Shown: positions 35,508 through 48,100 of the stretch, piece after piece
Layout: the number at the start of each line of letters is the position of its first letter
How positions within the stretch are numbered: the stretch's first letter is position 1
Source: Prostheceraeus crozeri
Lineage: Eukaryota; Platyhelminthes; Polycladida; Euryleptidae
Assembly: GCA_907163375.1 (NCBI GenBank)
Contig: CAJQUW010006287.1
Location: forward strand, 1-64,000
DNA length: 64,000 bases
Reading direction: 5' to 3'
Translations under genes and position numbers: made by a program
Notes under the pieces: generated by a model
The model's input: only the letters and a program-made list of their open reading frames with translations
What the model was told of the DNA's origin: nothing
Database searches by the model: none

Positions 35508-36800
35508 AAAGAATGAGTGAATGAATGAAATAAGAATTGTATTTATGTGATATTTCGCAGATGACTTGAAGGCCACTTTACACACAAAATGAAGTCTTCA
35601 ATGTCCGTGATGTGATGAGGTAGCGAGTTCTATAACCCGGCTGTTACCACTGGAAAGGAACGACCGCCGATGGTCGCACGACGAAAATGTGGTACGCTGA
35701 GTGCCTGAGTGGAGGAAGAGCGAAGACCAGAACCTCTTACGCGTAAACCGATACCTTCTTGATATTGTCAGCCAGATAGGAGGGGGCATTTCCGTGAAGG
35801 CAAGCATGGGTCAGAACAGCCAGACGATACCGGGTCCTTGTTTCAGAAGGCAGCCGTTCTAATTTGCGCAAAAGAGGAGTAACAGACAAAAAGCGTGAAG
35901 TACTGAAAATCAGCCGAGCAAAGGAATTGATTACAGTTTGGAGTCGATAAGATACATTTCGTGGAATCCCAGTAAGCACGGAATTGCAGTAGTCAAGCAG
36001 CGGGATGACCAGCGACTCTACAAGCTTGATCAAAAGAGGACGGGACAGAGATCGACGAACAGATGACAATATGAGTCACATGCGTACGGAAAGAATCCTC
36101 CGTATCCAAGAAAAATCCAAGGCAGCGAAAGGAGGTCGATGGTGACAGGAAGTGATTACGATACGAATGGGATGGCGAGGAAGGCTAGACGATCAGCGAG
36201 AGGACGAGAGTCACATCACTTCACACTTGGTTGCATTTAGAAGAAGATATCGGCATAGGCTGACTAGCAAGCTCTTTCAGAAGAAGTGTTGGGATAGAGT
36301 CACATGCCGAAGACTTATTACGTGTTTGACTGACGAACAGCGTTGAAGATTTCAGTTTTTGAAATCGATCGGAAGCTATCCAGATTACTGAAACAAGTAC
36401 CTTTCAACGACGGACTAGTGGAGTCTGCGGTACTGCGGCTTGTCTCATTTACCGTGTGCGCAAGACGGAGGTGCAGGTCGGAGGCAGTGAGAAAAGGTGA
36501 CGGAGGAGAATGACCACGACCCATCAAAGTGGAAAAAGGTCACGCCACAGGTCACGAGGGCGACGAACTTCTGACGAGACTTTTGAGTACCAGTAAGACT
36601 CACGCTTACTTCTCAGCAAATCACGGTAAGACTTCATGGATTGTTTGAATTCCTCAAGAATAGAAACCTGCTGTAGATCAGAGGAATCCGCACGTTATAT
36701 TCCAGGCAAGGAACGGTCCAGATGCAGACATGACACCTAGCAGCTCGACAGTTATTACTGAACCATGGGTCTGAAGGTCGCTGACGTATCCTTACTGTGC

Positions 36801-36876
36801 GTAGAGGAAATTGATTATCCAAAGCAGCTGTCAAGGTCGTAGAGGAAATTGATTATCCAAAGCAGCTGTCGAGGTG
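36801..36876. repeat. 38-bp tandem duplication inside the LINE
   Basis: Two adjacent near-identical 38-bp units, each starting GTAGAGGAAATTGATTATCC, lie at 36801-36838 and 36839-36876. Confidence 0.85.
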
Positions 36877-36889
36877 GCATCGTAACGTG

Positions 36890-37078
36890 TAGCTAAATCA
36901 TCCACGTTGAGTGCAAGCCATTGTATAAGATTAGAGACAAATGAAAAGGATAATTCTTCGCGCAGTATGTCTTTGTTCAGGCGATTCTAGGGGCGGTGGT
37001 CGAGATGCAGGGACAGCCCATGAAACTAGACGATGGTCTGACAGATCAACATTACAGGTATCGAGGTAGAACGGCGCG
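36890..37078. repeat. LINE segment repeated on both sides of the gypsy fragment, left copy
   Basis: This segment starts TAGCTAAATCATCCACGTTG and ends near TAGAACGGC. It recurs directly at 38178-38395 with few substitutions. The left copy lacks about 22 bp that the right copy has (GTAAGTAACTTCGATCTAAC and neighbours). A duplication of about 190-220 bp is far longer than the 4-6 bp a gypsy integrase makes. Confidence 0.85.
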
Positions 37079-38177
37079 CGTTCTCGATGCTCATTCCAAG
37101 TGGATAGAAGTGGTAGAGCATAGGAACCTGACAACTGATGAGACGGTATGCAACTTGAAAAAGTTCTTTGCAACTTATGGTATTCCTCGCCAAATTCACT
37201 CTGATAATGGTAGTGCTTTCACTTCTTCAGATTTCGATCATTTTGCAAAAATGTGCGGGGTGAAGCACACAACCAGTCCAGCTTACAGTCCTAGGACGAA
37301 CGGTCTCGCTGAAAGAGCTGTACAGATTTTCAAGAACAAGATGAAAAAGCTAGACGGTAGTGTTGAGCAAACATTGACACAGTTTCTGTTTCGCTATCGA
37401 ACAACAGTCCAAGAGACCACAGGATGCACACCAGCGTTGTTGTTGTTCGGGAGTGAGATGAGGACGAAATTATACTTAGTGTTGCCAGAGCCACATCGAG
37501 CCCGCTCTTATTTTCCAGACCTATAGTCATGCTCAGTGCAGTACGAAGTAGGTGATCAGGTTTTAGTCAGGAATTTCATCCTAGGGGCGAGGAGCAAGTG
37601 GCGTAAAGGAACAGTGACCGCCAAATCGGTCGTTTCAAGTACGAGATCCAACTGGCTAGTGGCAGTGTTGCCACGAGACACTGGCAAGCTATCAAGAAGT
37701 TCGAGAGTACCGAGGAAGACGAACAAGCGTTACCGAAGGAGAACGTCGATCGACTCTGGCGTACTGTGGAGGATTCCCCACGACCAATGGGAGGAAGAGG
37801 GACTGATTCTGAACGCCGGCTTCGTGACACGGCTAACAATGGTGAGATTTGATCGATTTGGAGGCTACGAACGACGGCGGACCGGGTCGAGAGAACGGTG
37901 ATGGAGAACGGACGAGTTCACGTGAAGTGCCACCGGAGGACGGTCACCTTCCGGCACCTACAAGGAAGAATCCGGAAAGACATTGTGGAAAACCCCATCG
38001 CTTCCGCGACTAGGAGGGAGGGGTGTTGTGAACGAACTATGTGAATGTTAATTTTTCGTGACTTCTTTAAATGAGCTAACAATTATACGTTGGCTATTTT
38101 GTAGTGTGTTAAAGAAAACTTTCACAAATAAATTGTATGAGCCAGCACACGTTACCTTTTAATTCACACATGTAACA
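37079..38177 (+). mobile_element. Ty3/gypsy fossil: integrase part and 3' LTR
   Basis: A 5'-truncated fragment of a Ty3/gypsy element. It keeps the integrase core (37084-37526, with DAHSKWIEV, HSDNGSAF and SPRTNGLAERAV), the C-terminal integrase region starting YEVGDQVLVRNF, a purine tract before 38024, and an LTR of about 154 bp at 38024-38177 with TGTT/AACA ends. All parts upstream of the integrase core are absent, and the element is broken. It lies in an L2-like LINE whose adjoining segment is present on both sides. Its LTR differs from that at 60431, so it belongs to another family. Age is probably moderate. Confidence 0.85.
38024..38177 (+). repeat. 3' LTR of the gypsy fragment
   Basis: Begins TGTTGTGAACG after a purine-rich tract and ends CACATGTAACA. 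The only LTR of this family seen in the window. Confidence 0.75.
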
Positions 38178-38395
38178 TAGCTAAATCATCCACGTTGAGT
38201 GCAAGCCGTTGCATAGGATTAGAGACAAATGAAAAGGATAATTCTTCGCGCAGTATGTCTTTGTTCAGGCGATTCTAGGTGCGGTAAGTAACTTCGATCT
38301 AACGTGGAGGTGGTCGAGATGCAGGGACAGCCCATGAAACTAGACGATGGTCTGACAGACCAACATTACAGGTATCGAGGTAGAACGGCACGCCG
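38178..38395. repeat. LINE segment repeated on both sides of the gypsy fragment, right copy
   Basis: Direct repeat of 36890-37078, starting at the last base of the gypsy LTR and continuing without a break into the rest of the LINE endonuclease region. It retains the 22 bp missing from the left copy. Confidence 0.85.
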
Positions 38396-38960
38396 TCAGA
38401 TGACATTAAAAGAACATCGAGAGATCCACCCACGTCGTGAGTAGAAGAGTTAACTTGAGAAAACTAACCATATGAAGACAGGAGATCAATCAGAGTGCGT
38501 GAATGCGGATCATTGGATCGTTCCAAGTGAATACTTAAATCGCCGGTAAGTATGATGGGCCAGAACGTGTAACCAAATGAGCAACAACTTGTGACAGTTC
38601 TTGGAAGAATGCCGTTGTAATAGGCCCCGTTCGATATATTAGAATTTCAATTGCACTGAAAACTCCAGAGGAAAGATGAACACGGACGAATTCAAAGACA
38701 TGAACTTCGAAGCTGATCTTAAGGCGACGATGTCGGACATGACGGCAACTCCGCCATGATTAGTTCACGTAGTATCAGTCAGTGTCCGCTTTCGAGGCTG
38801 ATCAGAAACATTGAAACCTAGCTGACGTAATCTTCTCACACCAACAGAATCATGATCGTGCCAAGTTTCAACTAGGAACATGATGTCAACGGATCCATCA
38901 CCCAGAACTTCAAGAACATCGTCGACTTTGTTGTTGAACGAACGAACATTCACAAAGTGC

Positions 38961-40200
38961 CAAAATTCAGCAAGCTGTCGCTATTTGAAGAACAGAGATG
39001 TAGATAATGTCGGTGAAGACGAGGTAAAGAACGGAGATGTCGGTTAGACCGAATGAGACGTTGATGATCAGCAGAAGTCTTGGCACGTTGTGAGACGTCC
39101 TGGCACGAGATCCTACTGCACAGGACGCTGTCCAGCGATCGAAGATGAGGACACTTGATGTTAACAACAGTTGATAGTCTTGAATGACATTTCACTTCTG
39201 GTGTGGATGTTTCTGGTCTGCAAGATGTAATATGTCGAATATATACGTTGAAGTAGGACAATTTCCTTCTAAATACCCTTGGAACGCATACACATTTCTT
39301 CTTCCGGAGTAAAAGCAATTCATGAACGCTATAGCGAAGTGGTACGTGATTGAAACATTGCAGGAGTGCATTCTGGAAAAAAAGAAGTAGGAAGTTAGAA
39401 CCGTGACCCTTCAGGTGGCAGTCAGACGTTTTAGTCACTAGGCCACCACAACGTATCATCGACGTGCGCAGTGCCGACTTATACAGAATACTCTCGCCGC
39501 ACACGTGCGCCTCCCGCCGATGATGATGTACCCAGTTGATTGTACCCTCAACGTCACAACTTGCAAGGGAAAATTTACACGGACGATGTCGCAAGGAAGA
39601 CGGTGGACACAGATCGTGGGTTTAGCTGCAAGAGTCAAGAGCGCCAAGAGTCAAACGAGAAGCGAACTTCACAGTGGAAGAAAGAGCGTACTCCTACAAA
39701 GCCAATCAAATCACAGCGATAGTCCGTAAATTATGAGCACAGAACGGTAGCGGCTTGAGCAGGATAATGAAAAGGACGGGACGAAACTTGGTAGGAAGGA
39801 TCACTAAGAGAGGATGTCAGCAAGTTTCAGAGAAATTCGTCGCGCAGGAGGGATAGAATACTTAGAAGTTGCGACGAAGACAGAGCGCATAATTCCGTTA
39901 ATTGCTACATTTTATTTCGTCACTGATTGTTATACTTTTTCTCTATTTTGTTCTCCTCAATCCGCAAGCTTTAAATTTGTTACGATCGATTGTATTTTCA
40001 TTTTTTTCTGGAAATGTGATGTAGCCGTCTGATGTATGTACTGGTATTTTATATTTGGAATCACCTGCGCCTCAAAAATTGGACCAATTTCACGCCACTT
40101 TTCAAAATTTTTTCGCCAATGATATTAATTTTATGGTGTGCAAGCTCCTTAGCCACAGAACTTTGGGTAGATTTTTCCCAGAATTGTTCTTTTAAATTTG
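38961..40200. other. Intronic sequence, SINE remnant plus unclassified material
   Basis: Apart from the SINE-like piece at 39365-39455, nothing was recognised. A long minus-strand frame (38950-39594) reads through the SINE and into the LINE start in the wrong frame, with no domain, and is treated as chance. Confidence 0.45.
39365..39455 (-). mobile_element. tRNA-derived SINE remnant
   Basis: The minus strand reads GTGGTGGCCTAGTGACTAAA, then CGTCTGACTGCCACCTGAAG, then GGTCACGGTTCTAACTTCC. This is tRNA-like, with an A-box-like TGGCCTAGTGACT and a degenerate B-box GGTTCTAACTTCC at the normal spacing. A pyrimidine and T run follows. No clear anticodon arm and no body or LINE-like tail were identified, so it is a short decayed SINE head or tRNA pseudogene. 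Confidence 0.55.
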
Positions 40201-40224
40201 ACGCGTGCATTTGAGTAAAATTTC

Positions 40225-40368
40225 CTTGCAGAAAGTCTGGACATTTTTGTTCAAATTTGATCCCCGTTTTTTTGGTAAATTTCCTTGGAAAACCTGGAAA
40301 ATGAATTTTACCCTGGAAATCCTGGAAAACACCTGGAAATTTTCATTCAAGTCTGCGCGGACACCCTG
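40225..40368. mobile_element. Right terminus of a DNA transposon (hAT-like), left end not found
   Basis: A cluster of CCTGGAAA and TTTCCTTGG words runs up to CGCGGACACCCTG at 40368, whose reverse complement is CAGGGTGTCCGCG. CAGGG-type termini with repeated GGAAAACCTGG words are known from hAT and related animal elements. No left end or target duplication was seen. Confidence 0.4.
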
Positions 40369-40439
40369 TGTATTGAAAATCCGTAGAGCCCAGGTAACAC
40401 AGCTTTTATCTACATTTGATTATAAAAGTTTTCAAGCAG

Positions 40440-40735
40440 GATAAGGATGAGCAACATGAACATGAAAAAATTGAAAGATTATTACATTAGAATCGAAGTT
40501 GGATGAACTTTTGAAGTTCGAAGATACATGTACCATCAATGTTGGCATAGAAGATGATGACGGATTGGAAAGAGAAGTGGATAAATGTATGGATTACAAA
40601 TCTCAAGTGAACACAATGATTATCAAGTTGAAAAGAAAAATCCGCCACGAATAGAAGTCAACTGCCGTTGATGAATTAGCAGATACCAGAATGCCAAATG
40701 ATGCGAAATGTTAAAGAACTGCAACGTCAAACGTG
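40440..40735 (+). mobile_element. BEL/Pao fossil, piece 1 (gag N-terminal region)
   Basis: A stretch resembling the N-terminal helical part of BEL/Pao gag (DUF1759 type): acidic EDDDGLEREVDKCMDYKSQV with a Lys-rich helix after it. It ends close to a TTAA at 40738 where piggyBac-like sequence starts. Further BEL/Pao pieces of the same orientation lie at 48170-48630 and 49200-49736. The element is broken, and no LTR was identified. Confidence 0.5.
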
Positions 40736-40741
40736 AGAGTT

Positions 40742-42147
40742 AACCGTTTTCCAGCGGCAAAAAACAAAATTTTCATGCTTATGATATCGGCATCACAAAT
40801 AGTTGAACAAATAACATTATAACTGAATAAACATTTGCTGTTTGAAGTATTATGAGCATCATACAAGTTTTAACAAATACTTTGTCATTTTTACCTAGAA
40901 ATAGACATGTTCCCAATGGGGAACATACGGCACTTCTCACTATAAAACAGGAAATTTCAATGATATAGTTCATTTGGTTTGGTCGCACAAATTGCAACAC
41001 GACAGTAATTAGAGTAGATATCTATGATTGTAGATGTCTATGTTTGATGTTGACGACAATTTTCGATGTCCAGTAACTGTTCCTGCTGACATGATATCTT
41101 CTACATGATGAATTTCTACTTCCTAGGTAATGTAATGATCAGATACTGTAGAGAGCAAAATAGTCGCTGTCAGAACGTTTTCTCATCGTACCACCTTTTC
41201 AGAGAATTATCTGAGAAAGGAATTCGAGCAACTGGTACCGTTAGAATTAACAGAACCAATAAATGTACATTGTCCAAAGATGTGATCAAAGAGTCAGATA
41301 GAGGTACGTTTGATTACAAATCTGATGGCAACGTCTTGTTTTGTACATGGAAAGACAGCAGTGTAGTATCAATCGGCACGAACTTTGAGTCTGTTTTTCC
41401 ATTGCATTCATGTTCCCGATATTCTGTGTCACAAAGAAAGAAAGTCAGTATCCAGCAGCCAAATTTGATTCGAAATTACAAGATGAATGTGGGAGGCGTC
41501 GACGTTTATGATAAATTGCTGTCTTCTTATCGTCCAACAATACGAGGAAAGAAATGGTGGTGGAATCTCTTCATCAATGCATTGAACACTCTGACTGTTG
41601 CCTCTTGGAAAGCATTTAACAAGCTACATCCGAATGAAACTTTGAGCCATATACTATTCCTTCGGATCATTACGCAATGTCTAGTAAAGAAAGGTAAGCT
41701 CTTACTCCTGAGGCCCATGCATGGACGTGGAGTGCCGAAAGTTTCAGATATTGGAAAAGATGGAGTTGGTCATCATCTGAAACCCTGTAAGCAAGGTCGA
41801 TGTGTTTACTGCATGAAAAACACTCGCTTGATGTGCTCTAAATGTCAGAAGCGTTTGCATTTAAACTGCGCAGCTGATTTCCACAAATAGTACTTTCATG
41901 TATCTCTGATGCCGAATGTTCCCATTTGGGAACAATGAATATTATTCATGTCTTGTCGATGATATATCGTTTATTCATATTTGACCTATGACTACGTTTT
42001 GAAGGTATATCTCAATTAATTTGCTAACGAAAAGATCAGTTCTTGCTAGCTTTTCCCTTGTTTGATATAGTTTCACAAATATTTTGATCAATTTTTAGCA
42101 AAATACACATACTCAAAAGTGGTCCTACAGATAATGCAATAAAGAAA
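40742..42147 (+). mobile_element. Second piggyBac remnant
   Basis: Contains the transposase segment 41105-41890. The mirrored words ATGTTCCCAATGGGGAACAT (about 40907) and GAATGTTCCCATTTGGGAAC (about 41913) lie on its two sides, a subterminal motif type known in piggyBac elements. A TTAA at 40738-40741 marks a plausible left end inside BEL/Pao gag. No matching right end was found before the 31-bp array at 42148, so the right end was lost or displaced by the array. Confidence 0.6.
41105..41890 (+). pseudogene. piggyBac transposase, C-terminal half
   Basis: One open frame of 261 codons, ending at a natural stop, covers the C-terminal half of a piggyBac (PGBD-like) transposase. It includes FRELSEKGIRATGTVRINRT, RGTFDYKSDG, the third catalytic Asp in YKMNVGGVDVYDKLLSSYR, and RGKKWWWNLFINALN. 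The C-terminal cysteine-rich finger reads GRCVYCMKNTRLMCSKCQKR followed by a CADFHK end. The N-terminal half with the first two Asp residues is absent, so it is inactive. It belongs to a different subfamily from the 24.6-27.6 kb element. The frame being intact suggests a recent truncation. Confidence 0.85.
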
Positions 42148-45100
42148 GCACGAACAGCAGCGCTCTCGTAGTGTATGAGCACGAACAGCAGCGCTCTCGT
42201 AGTGTATGAGCACGAACAGCAGCGCTTTCGTAGTGTATGAGCACGAACAGCAGCGCTCTCGTAGTGATTGAGCACGAACAGCAGCGCTCTCGTAGTGTCT
42301 GAACACGAACAGCAGCGCTCTCGTAGTGTATGAGCACGAACAGCAGCGCTCTCGTAGTGTATGAGCACGAACAGCAGCGCTCTCGTAGTGTATGAACACG
42401 AACAGCAGCGCTCTCGTAGTGTATGAGCACGAACAGCAGCGCTCTCGTAGTGTATGTGCACGAACAGCAGCGCTCTCGTAGTGTATGAGCACGAACAGCA
42501 GCGCTCTCGTAGTGTATGAGCACGAACAGCAGCGCTCTCGTAGTGTATGAGCACGAACAGCAGCGCTCTCGTAGTGTATGAGCACGAACAGCAGCGCTCT
42601 CGTAGTGTATGAGCACGAACAGCAGCGCTCTCGTAGTGTATGAGCACGAACAGCAGCGCTCTCGTAGTGTATGAGCACGAACAGCAGCGCTCACGTAGTG
42701 TATGAGCACGAACAGCAGCGCTCTCGTAGTGTATGAGCACGAACAGCAGCGCTCTCGTAGTGTATGAGCACGAACAGCAGCGCTCTCGTAGTGTATGAGC
42801 ACGAACAGCAGCGCTTTCGTAGTGTATGAGCACGAGCAGCAGCGCTCTCGTAGTGATTGAGCACGAACAGCAGCGGTCTCGTAGTGTATGAACACGAACA
42901 GCAGCGCTCTCGTAGTGTATGAGCACGAACAGCAGCGCTCTCGTAGTGTATGAGCACGAACAGCAGCGCTCTCGTAGTGTATGAACACGAACAGCAGCGC
43001 TCTCGTAGTGTATGAGCACGAACAGCAGCGCTCTCGTAGTGTATGTGCACGAACAGCAGCGCTCTCGTAGTGTATGAGCACGAACAGCAGCGCTCTCGTA
43101 GTGTATGAGCACGAACAGCAGCGCTCTCGTAGTGTATGAGCACGAACAGCAGCGCTCTCGTAGTGTATGAGCACGAACAGCAGCGCTCTCGTAGTGTATG
43201 AACACGAACAGCAGCGCTCTCGTAGTGTATGAGCACGAACAGCAGCGCTCTCGTAGTGTATGAGCACGAACAGCAGCGCTCTCGTAGTGTATGAACACGA
43301 ACAGCAGCGCTCTCGTAGTGTATGAGCACGAACAGCAGCGCTCTCGTAGAGTATGAGGACGAACAGCAGCGCTCTCGTAGTGTATGAGCACGAACAGCAG
43401 CGCTCTCGTAGTGTATGAACACGAACAGCAGCGCTCTCGTAGTGTTATGAGCACGAACAGCAGCGCTCTCGTAGTGTATGAGCACGAACAGCAGCGCTCT
43501 CGTAGTGTATGAGCACGAACAGCAGCGCTCTCGTAGAGTATGAGGACGAACAGCAGCGCTCTCGTAGTGTATGAGCACGAACAGCAGCGCTCTCGTAGTG
43601 TATGAACACGAACAGCAGCGCTCTCGTAGTGTATGAGCACGAACAGCAGCGCTCTCGTAGTGTATGAGCACGAACAGCAGCGCTCTCGTAGTGTATGAGC
43701 ACGAACAGCAGCGCTCTCGTAGTGTATGAGCACGAACAGCAGCGCTCTCGTAGTGTATGAACACGAACAGCAGCGCTCTCGTAGTGTATGAGCACGAACA
43801 GCAGCGCTCTCGTAGTGTATGAGCACGAACAGCAGCGCTCTCGTAGTGTATGAGCACGAACAGCAGCGCTCTCGTAGTGTATGAAAACGAACAGCAGCGC
43901 TCTCGTAGTGTATGAGCACGAACAGCAGCGCTCTCGTAGTGTATGAGCACGAACAGCAGCGCTCTCGTAGTGTATGAGCACGAACAGCAGCGCTCTCGTA
44001 GTGTATGAGCACGAACAGCAGCGCTCTCGTAGTGTATGAACACGAACAGCAGCGCTCTCGTAGTGTATGAGCACGAACAGCAGCGCTCTCGTAGTGTATG
44101 AGCACGAACAGCAGCGCTCTCGTAGTGTAAGAGCCACTAACAGCAGCGCTCTCGTAGTGTATGAGCACGAACAGCAGCGCTCTCGTAGTGTATGAGCACG
44201 AACAGCAGCGCTCTCGTAGTGTATGAGCACGAACAGCAGCGCTCTCGTAGTGTATGAGCACGAACAGCAGCGCTCTCGTAGTGTATGAGCACGAACAGCA
44301 GCGCTCTCGTAGTGTATGAGCACGAACAGCAGCGCTCTCGTAGTGTATGAGCACGAACAGCAGCGCTCTCGTAGTGTATGAGCACGAACAGCAGCGCTCT
44401 CGTAGTGTATGAGCACGAACAGCAGCGCTATCGTAGTGTATGAACACGAACAGCAGCGCTCTCGTAGTGTATGAGCACGAACAGCAGCGCTCTCGTAGTG
44501 TATGAGCACGAACAGCAGCGCTCTCGTAGTGTATGAGCACGAACATCAGCGCTCTCGTAGTGTATGAGCACGAACAGCAGCGCTCTCGTAGTGTATGAGC
44601 ACGAACAGCAGCGCTCTCGTAGTGTATGAGCACGAACAGCAGCGCTCTCGTAGTGTATGAGCACGAACAGCAGCGCTCTCGTAGTGTATGAGCACGAACA
44701 GCAGCGCTCTCGTAGTGTATGAGCACGAACAGCAGCGCTCTCGTAGTGTATGAGCACGAACAGCAGCGCTCTCGTAGTGTATGAGCACGAACAGCAGCGC
44801 TCACGTAGTGTATGAACACGAACAGCAGCGCTCTCGTAGTGTATGAGCACGAACAGCAGCGCTCTCGTAGTGTATGAGCACGAACAGCAGCGCTCTCGTA
44901 GTGTATGAGCACGAACAGCAGCGCTTTCGTAGTGTATGAGCACGAACAGCAGCGCTCTCGTAGTGATTGAGCACGAACAGCAGCGCTCTCGTAGTGTCTG
45001 AACACGAACAGCAGCGCTCTCGTAGTGTATGAGCACGAACAGCAGCGCTCTCGTAGTGTATGAGCACGAACAGCAGCGCTCTCGTAGTGTATGAACACGA

Positions 45101-48100
45101 ACAGCAGCGCTCTCGTAGTGTATGAGCACGAACAGCAGCGCTCTCGTAGTGTATGTGCACGAACAGCAGCGCTCTCGTAGTGTATGAGTACGAACAGCAG
45201 CGCTCTCGTAGTGTATGAGCACGAACAGCAGCGCTCTCGTAGTGTATGAGCACGAACAGCAGCGCTCTCGTAGTGTATGAGCACGAACAGCAGCGCTCTC
45301 GTAGTGTATGAACACGAACAGCAGCGCTCTCGTAGTGTATGAGCACGAACAGCAGCGCTCTCGTAGAGTATGAGGACGAACAGCAGCGCTCTCGTAGTGT
45401 ATGAGCACGAACAGCAGCGCTCTCGTAGTGTATGAACACGAACAGCAGCGCTCTCGTAGTGTATGAGCACGAACAGCAGCGCTCTCGTAGTGTATGAACA
45501 CGAACAGCAGCGCTCTCGTAGTGTATGAGCACGAACAGCAGCGCTCTCGTAGAGTATGAGGACGAACAGCAGCGCTCTCGTAGTGTATGAGCACGAACAG
45601 CAGCGCTCTCGTAGTGTATGAACACGAACAGCAGCGCTCTCGTAGTGTATGAGCACGAACAGCAGCGCTCTCGTAGTGTATGAGCACGAACAGCAGCGCT
45701 CTCGTAGTGTATGAGCACGAACAGCAGCGCTCTCGTAGTGTATGAGCACGAACAGCAGCGCTTTCGTAGTGTATGAACACGAACAGCAGCGCTCTCGTAG
45801 TGTATGAGCACGAACAGCAGCGCTCTCGTAGTGTATGAGCACGAACAGCAGCGCTCTCGTAGTGTATGAGCACGAACAGCAGCGCTCTCGTAGTGTATGA
45901 AAACGAACAGCAGCGCTCTCGTAGTGTATGAGCACGAACAGCAGCGCTCTCGTAGTGTATGAGCACGAACAGCAGCGCTCTCGTAGTGTATGAGTGCGAA
46001 CAGCAGCGCTCTCGTAGTGTATGAGCACGAACAGCAGCGCTCTCGTAGTGTATGAGCACGAACAGCAGCGCTCTCGTAGTGTATGAACACGAACAGCAGC
46101 GCTCTCGTAGTGTATGAGCACGAACAGCAGCGGTATCGTAGTGTATGAACACGAACAGCAGCGCTCTCGTAGTGTATGAGCACGAACAGCAGCGCTCTCG
46201 TAGTGTATGAGCACGAACAGCAGCGCTCTCGTAGTGTATGAGCACGAACATCAGCGCTCTCGTAGTGTATGAGCACGAACAGCAGCGCTCTCGTAGTGTA
46301 TGAGCACGAACAGCAGCGCTCTCGTAGTGTATGAGCACGAACAGCAGCGCTCTCGTAGTGTATGAACACGAACAGCAGCGCTCTCGTAGTGTATGAGCAC
46401 GAACAGCAGCGCTCTCGTAGTGTATGAGCACGAACAGCAGCGCTCTCGTAGTGTATGAGCACGAACAGCAGCGCTCTCGTAGTGTATGAGCACGAACAGC
46501 AGCGCTCTCGTAGTGTGTGAGCACGAACAGCAGCGCTCTCGTAGTGTATGAGCACGAACAGCAGTTCTCTCGTAGTGTATGAGCACGAACAATAGCGCTC
46601 TCGTAGTGTATGAGCACGAACAGCAGCGCTCTCGTAGAGTATGAGGACGAACAGCAGCGCTCTCGTAGTGTATGAGCACGAACAGCAGCGCTCTCGTAGT
46701 GTATGAACACGAACAGCAGCGCTCTCGTAGTGTATGAGCACGAACAGCAGCGCTCTCGTAGTGTATGAGCACGAACAGCAGCGCTCTCGTAGTGTATGAA
46801 CACGAACAGCAGCGCTCTCGTAGTGTATGAGCACGAACAGCAGCGCTCTCGTAGAGTATGAGGACGAACAGCAGCGCTCTCGTAGTGTATGAGCACGAAC
46901 AGCAGCGCTCTCGTAGTGTATGAACACGAACAGCAGCGCTCTCGTAGTGTATGAGCACGAACAGCAGCGCTCTCGTAGTGTATGAACACGAACAGCAGCG
47001 CTCTCGTAGTGTATGAGGACGAACAGCAGCGCTCTCGTAGAGTATGAGGACGAACAGCAGCCCTCTCGTAGTGTATGAGCACGAACAGCAGCGCTCTCGT
47101 AGTGTATGAACACGAACAGCAGCGCTCTCGTAGTGTATGAGCACGAACAGCAGCGCTCTCGTAGTGTATGAGCACGAACAGCAGCGCTCTCGTAATGTAT
47201 GAGCACGAACAGCAGCGCTCTCGTAGTGTATGAGCACGAACAGCAGCGCTCTCGTAGTGTATGAACACGAACAGCAGCGCTCTCGTAGTGTATGAGCACG
47301 AACAGCAGCGCTCTCGTAGAGTATGAGGACGAACAGCAGCGCTCTCGTAGTGTATGAGCACGAACAGCAGCGCTCTCGTAGTGTATGAACACGAACAGCA
47401 GCGCTCTCGTAGTGTATGAGCACGAACAGCAGCGCTCTCGTAGTGTATGAAAACGAACAGCAGCGCTCTCGTAGTGTATGAGCACGAACAGCAGCGCTCT
47501 CGTAGTGTATGAGCACGAACAGCAGCGCTCTCGTAGTGCATGAGCACGAACAGCAGCGCTCTCGTAGTGTATGAGCACGAACAGCAGCGCTCTCGTAGTG
47601 TATGAGCACGAACAGCTGCGCTCTCGTAGTGTATGAACACGAACAGCAGCGCTCTCGTAGTGTATGAGCACGAACAGCAGCGCTCTCGTAGTGTATGAAC
47701 ACGAACAGCAGCGCTCTCGTAGTGTATGAGCACGAACAGCAGCGCTCTCGTAGTGTATGAGCACGAACAGCAGCGCTCTCGTAGTGTATGAGCACGAACA
47801 GCAGCGCTCTCGTAGTGTGTGAGCACGAACAGCAGCGCTCTCGTAGTGTATGAGCACGAACAGCAGCGCTCTCGTAGTGTATGAGCACGAACAGCAGCGC
47901 TCTCGTAGTGTATGAGCACGAACAGCAGCGCTCTCGTAGTGTATGAACACGAACAGCAGCGCTCTCGTAGTGTATGAGCACGAACAGCAGCGCTCTCGTA
48001 GTGTATGAGCACGAACAGCAGCGCTCTCGTAGTGTATGAGCACGAACAGCAGCGCTCTCGTAGTGTATGAACACGAACAGCAGCGCTCTCGTAGTGTATG

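Larger units (their letters stand above)
35508..38960 (-). mobile_element. L2/CR1-like LINE, interrupted by a gypsy fragment
   Basis: Read on the minus strand from 38960 down, the endonuclease begins MNVRSFNNKVDDVLEVLGDG and VDIMFLVETWHD (38765-38953), then NHGGVAVMSD. The linker gives DLSDHRLVSWAVPASRPPP (36931-37173) and RIRQRPSDPWFSNNCRAAR (36634-36834). The RT region gives SKTEIFNAVRQSNT (36318-36527), LDYCNSVLTGIP and LLRKLERLPSETRTRYRLA (35737-36069). The 3' end is a TCATTCATTCACTCATTC-like tail at about 35511-35530, as expected for CR1/L2 elements. Much of the central RT, including the FADD box, is missing, and there are several frameshifts. A gypsy piece at 37079-38177 splits the endonuclease part. 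Confidence 0.85.

Noticed and set aside
38950-39594. 214-codon minus-strand frame
   Set aside because: It crosses a tRNA-derived SINE remnant and the LINE start in the wrong frame, with no domain.
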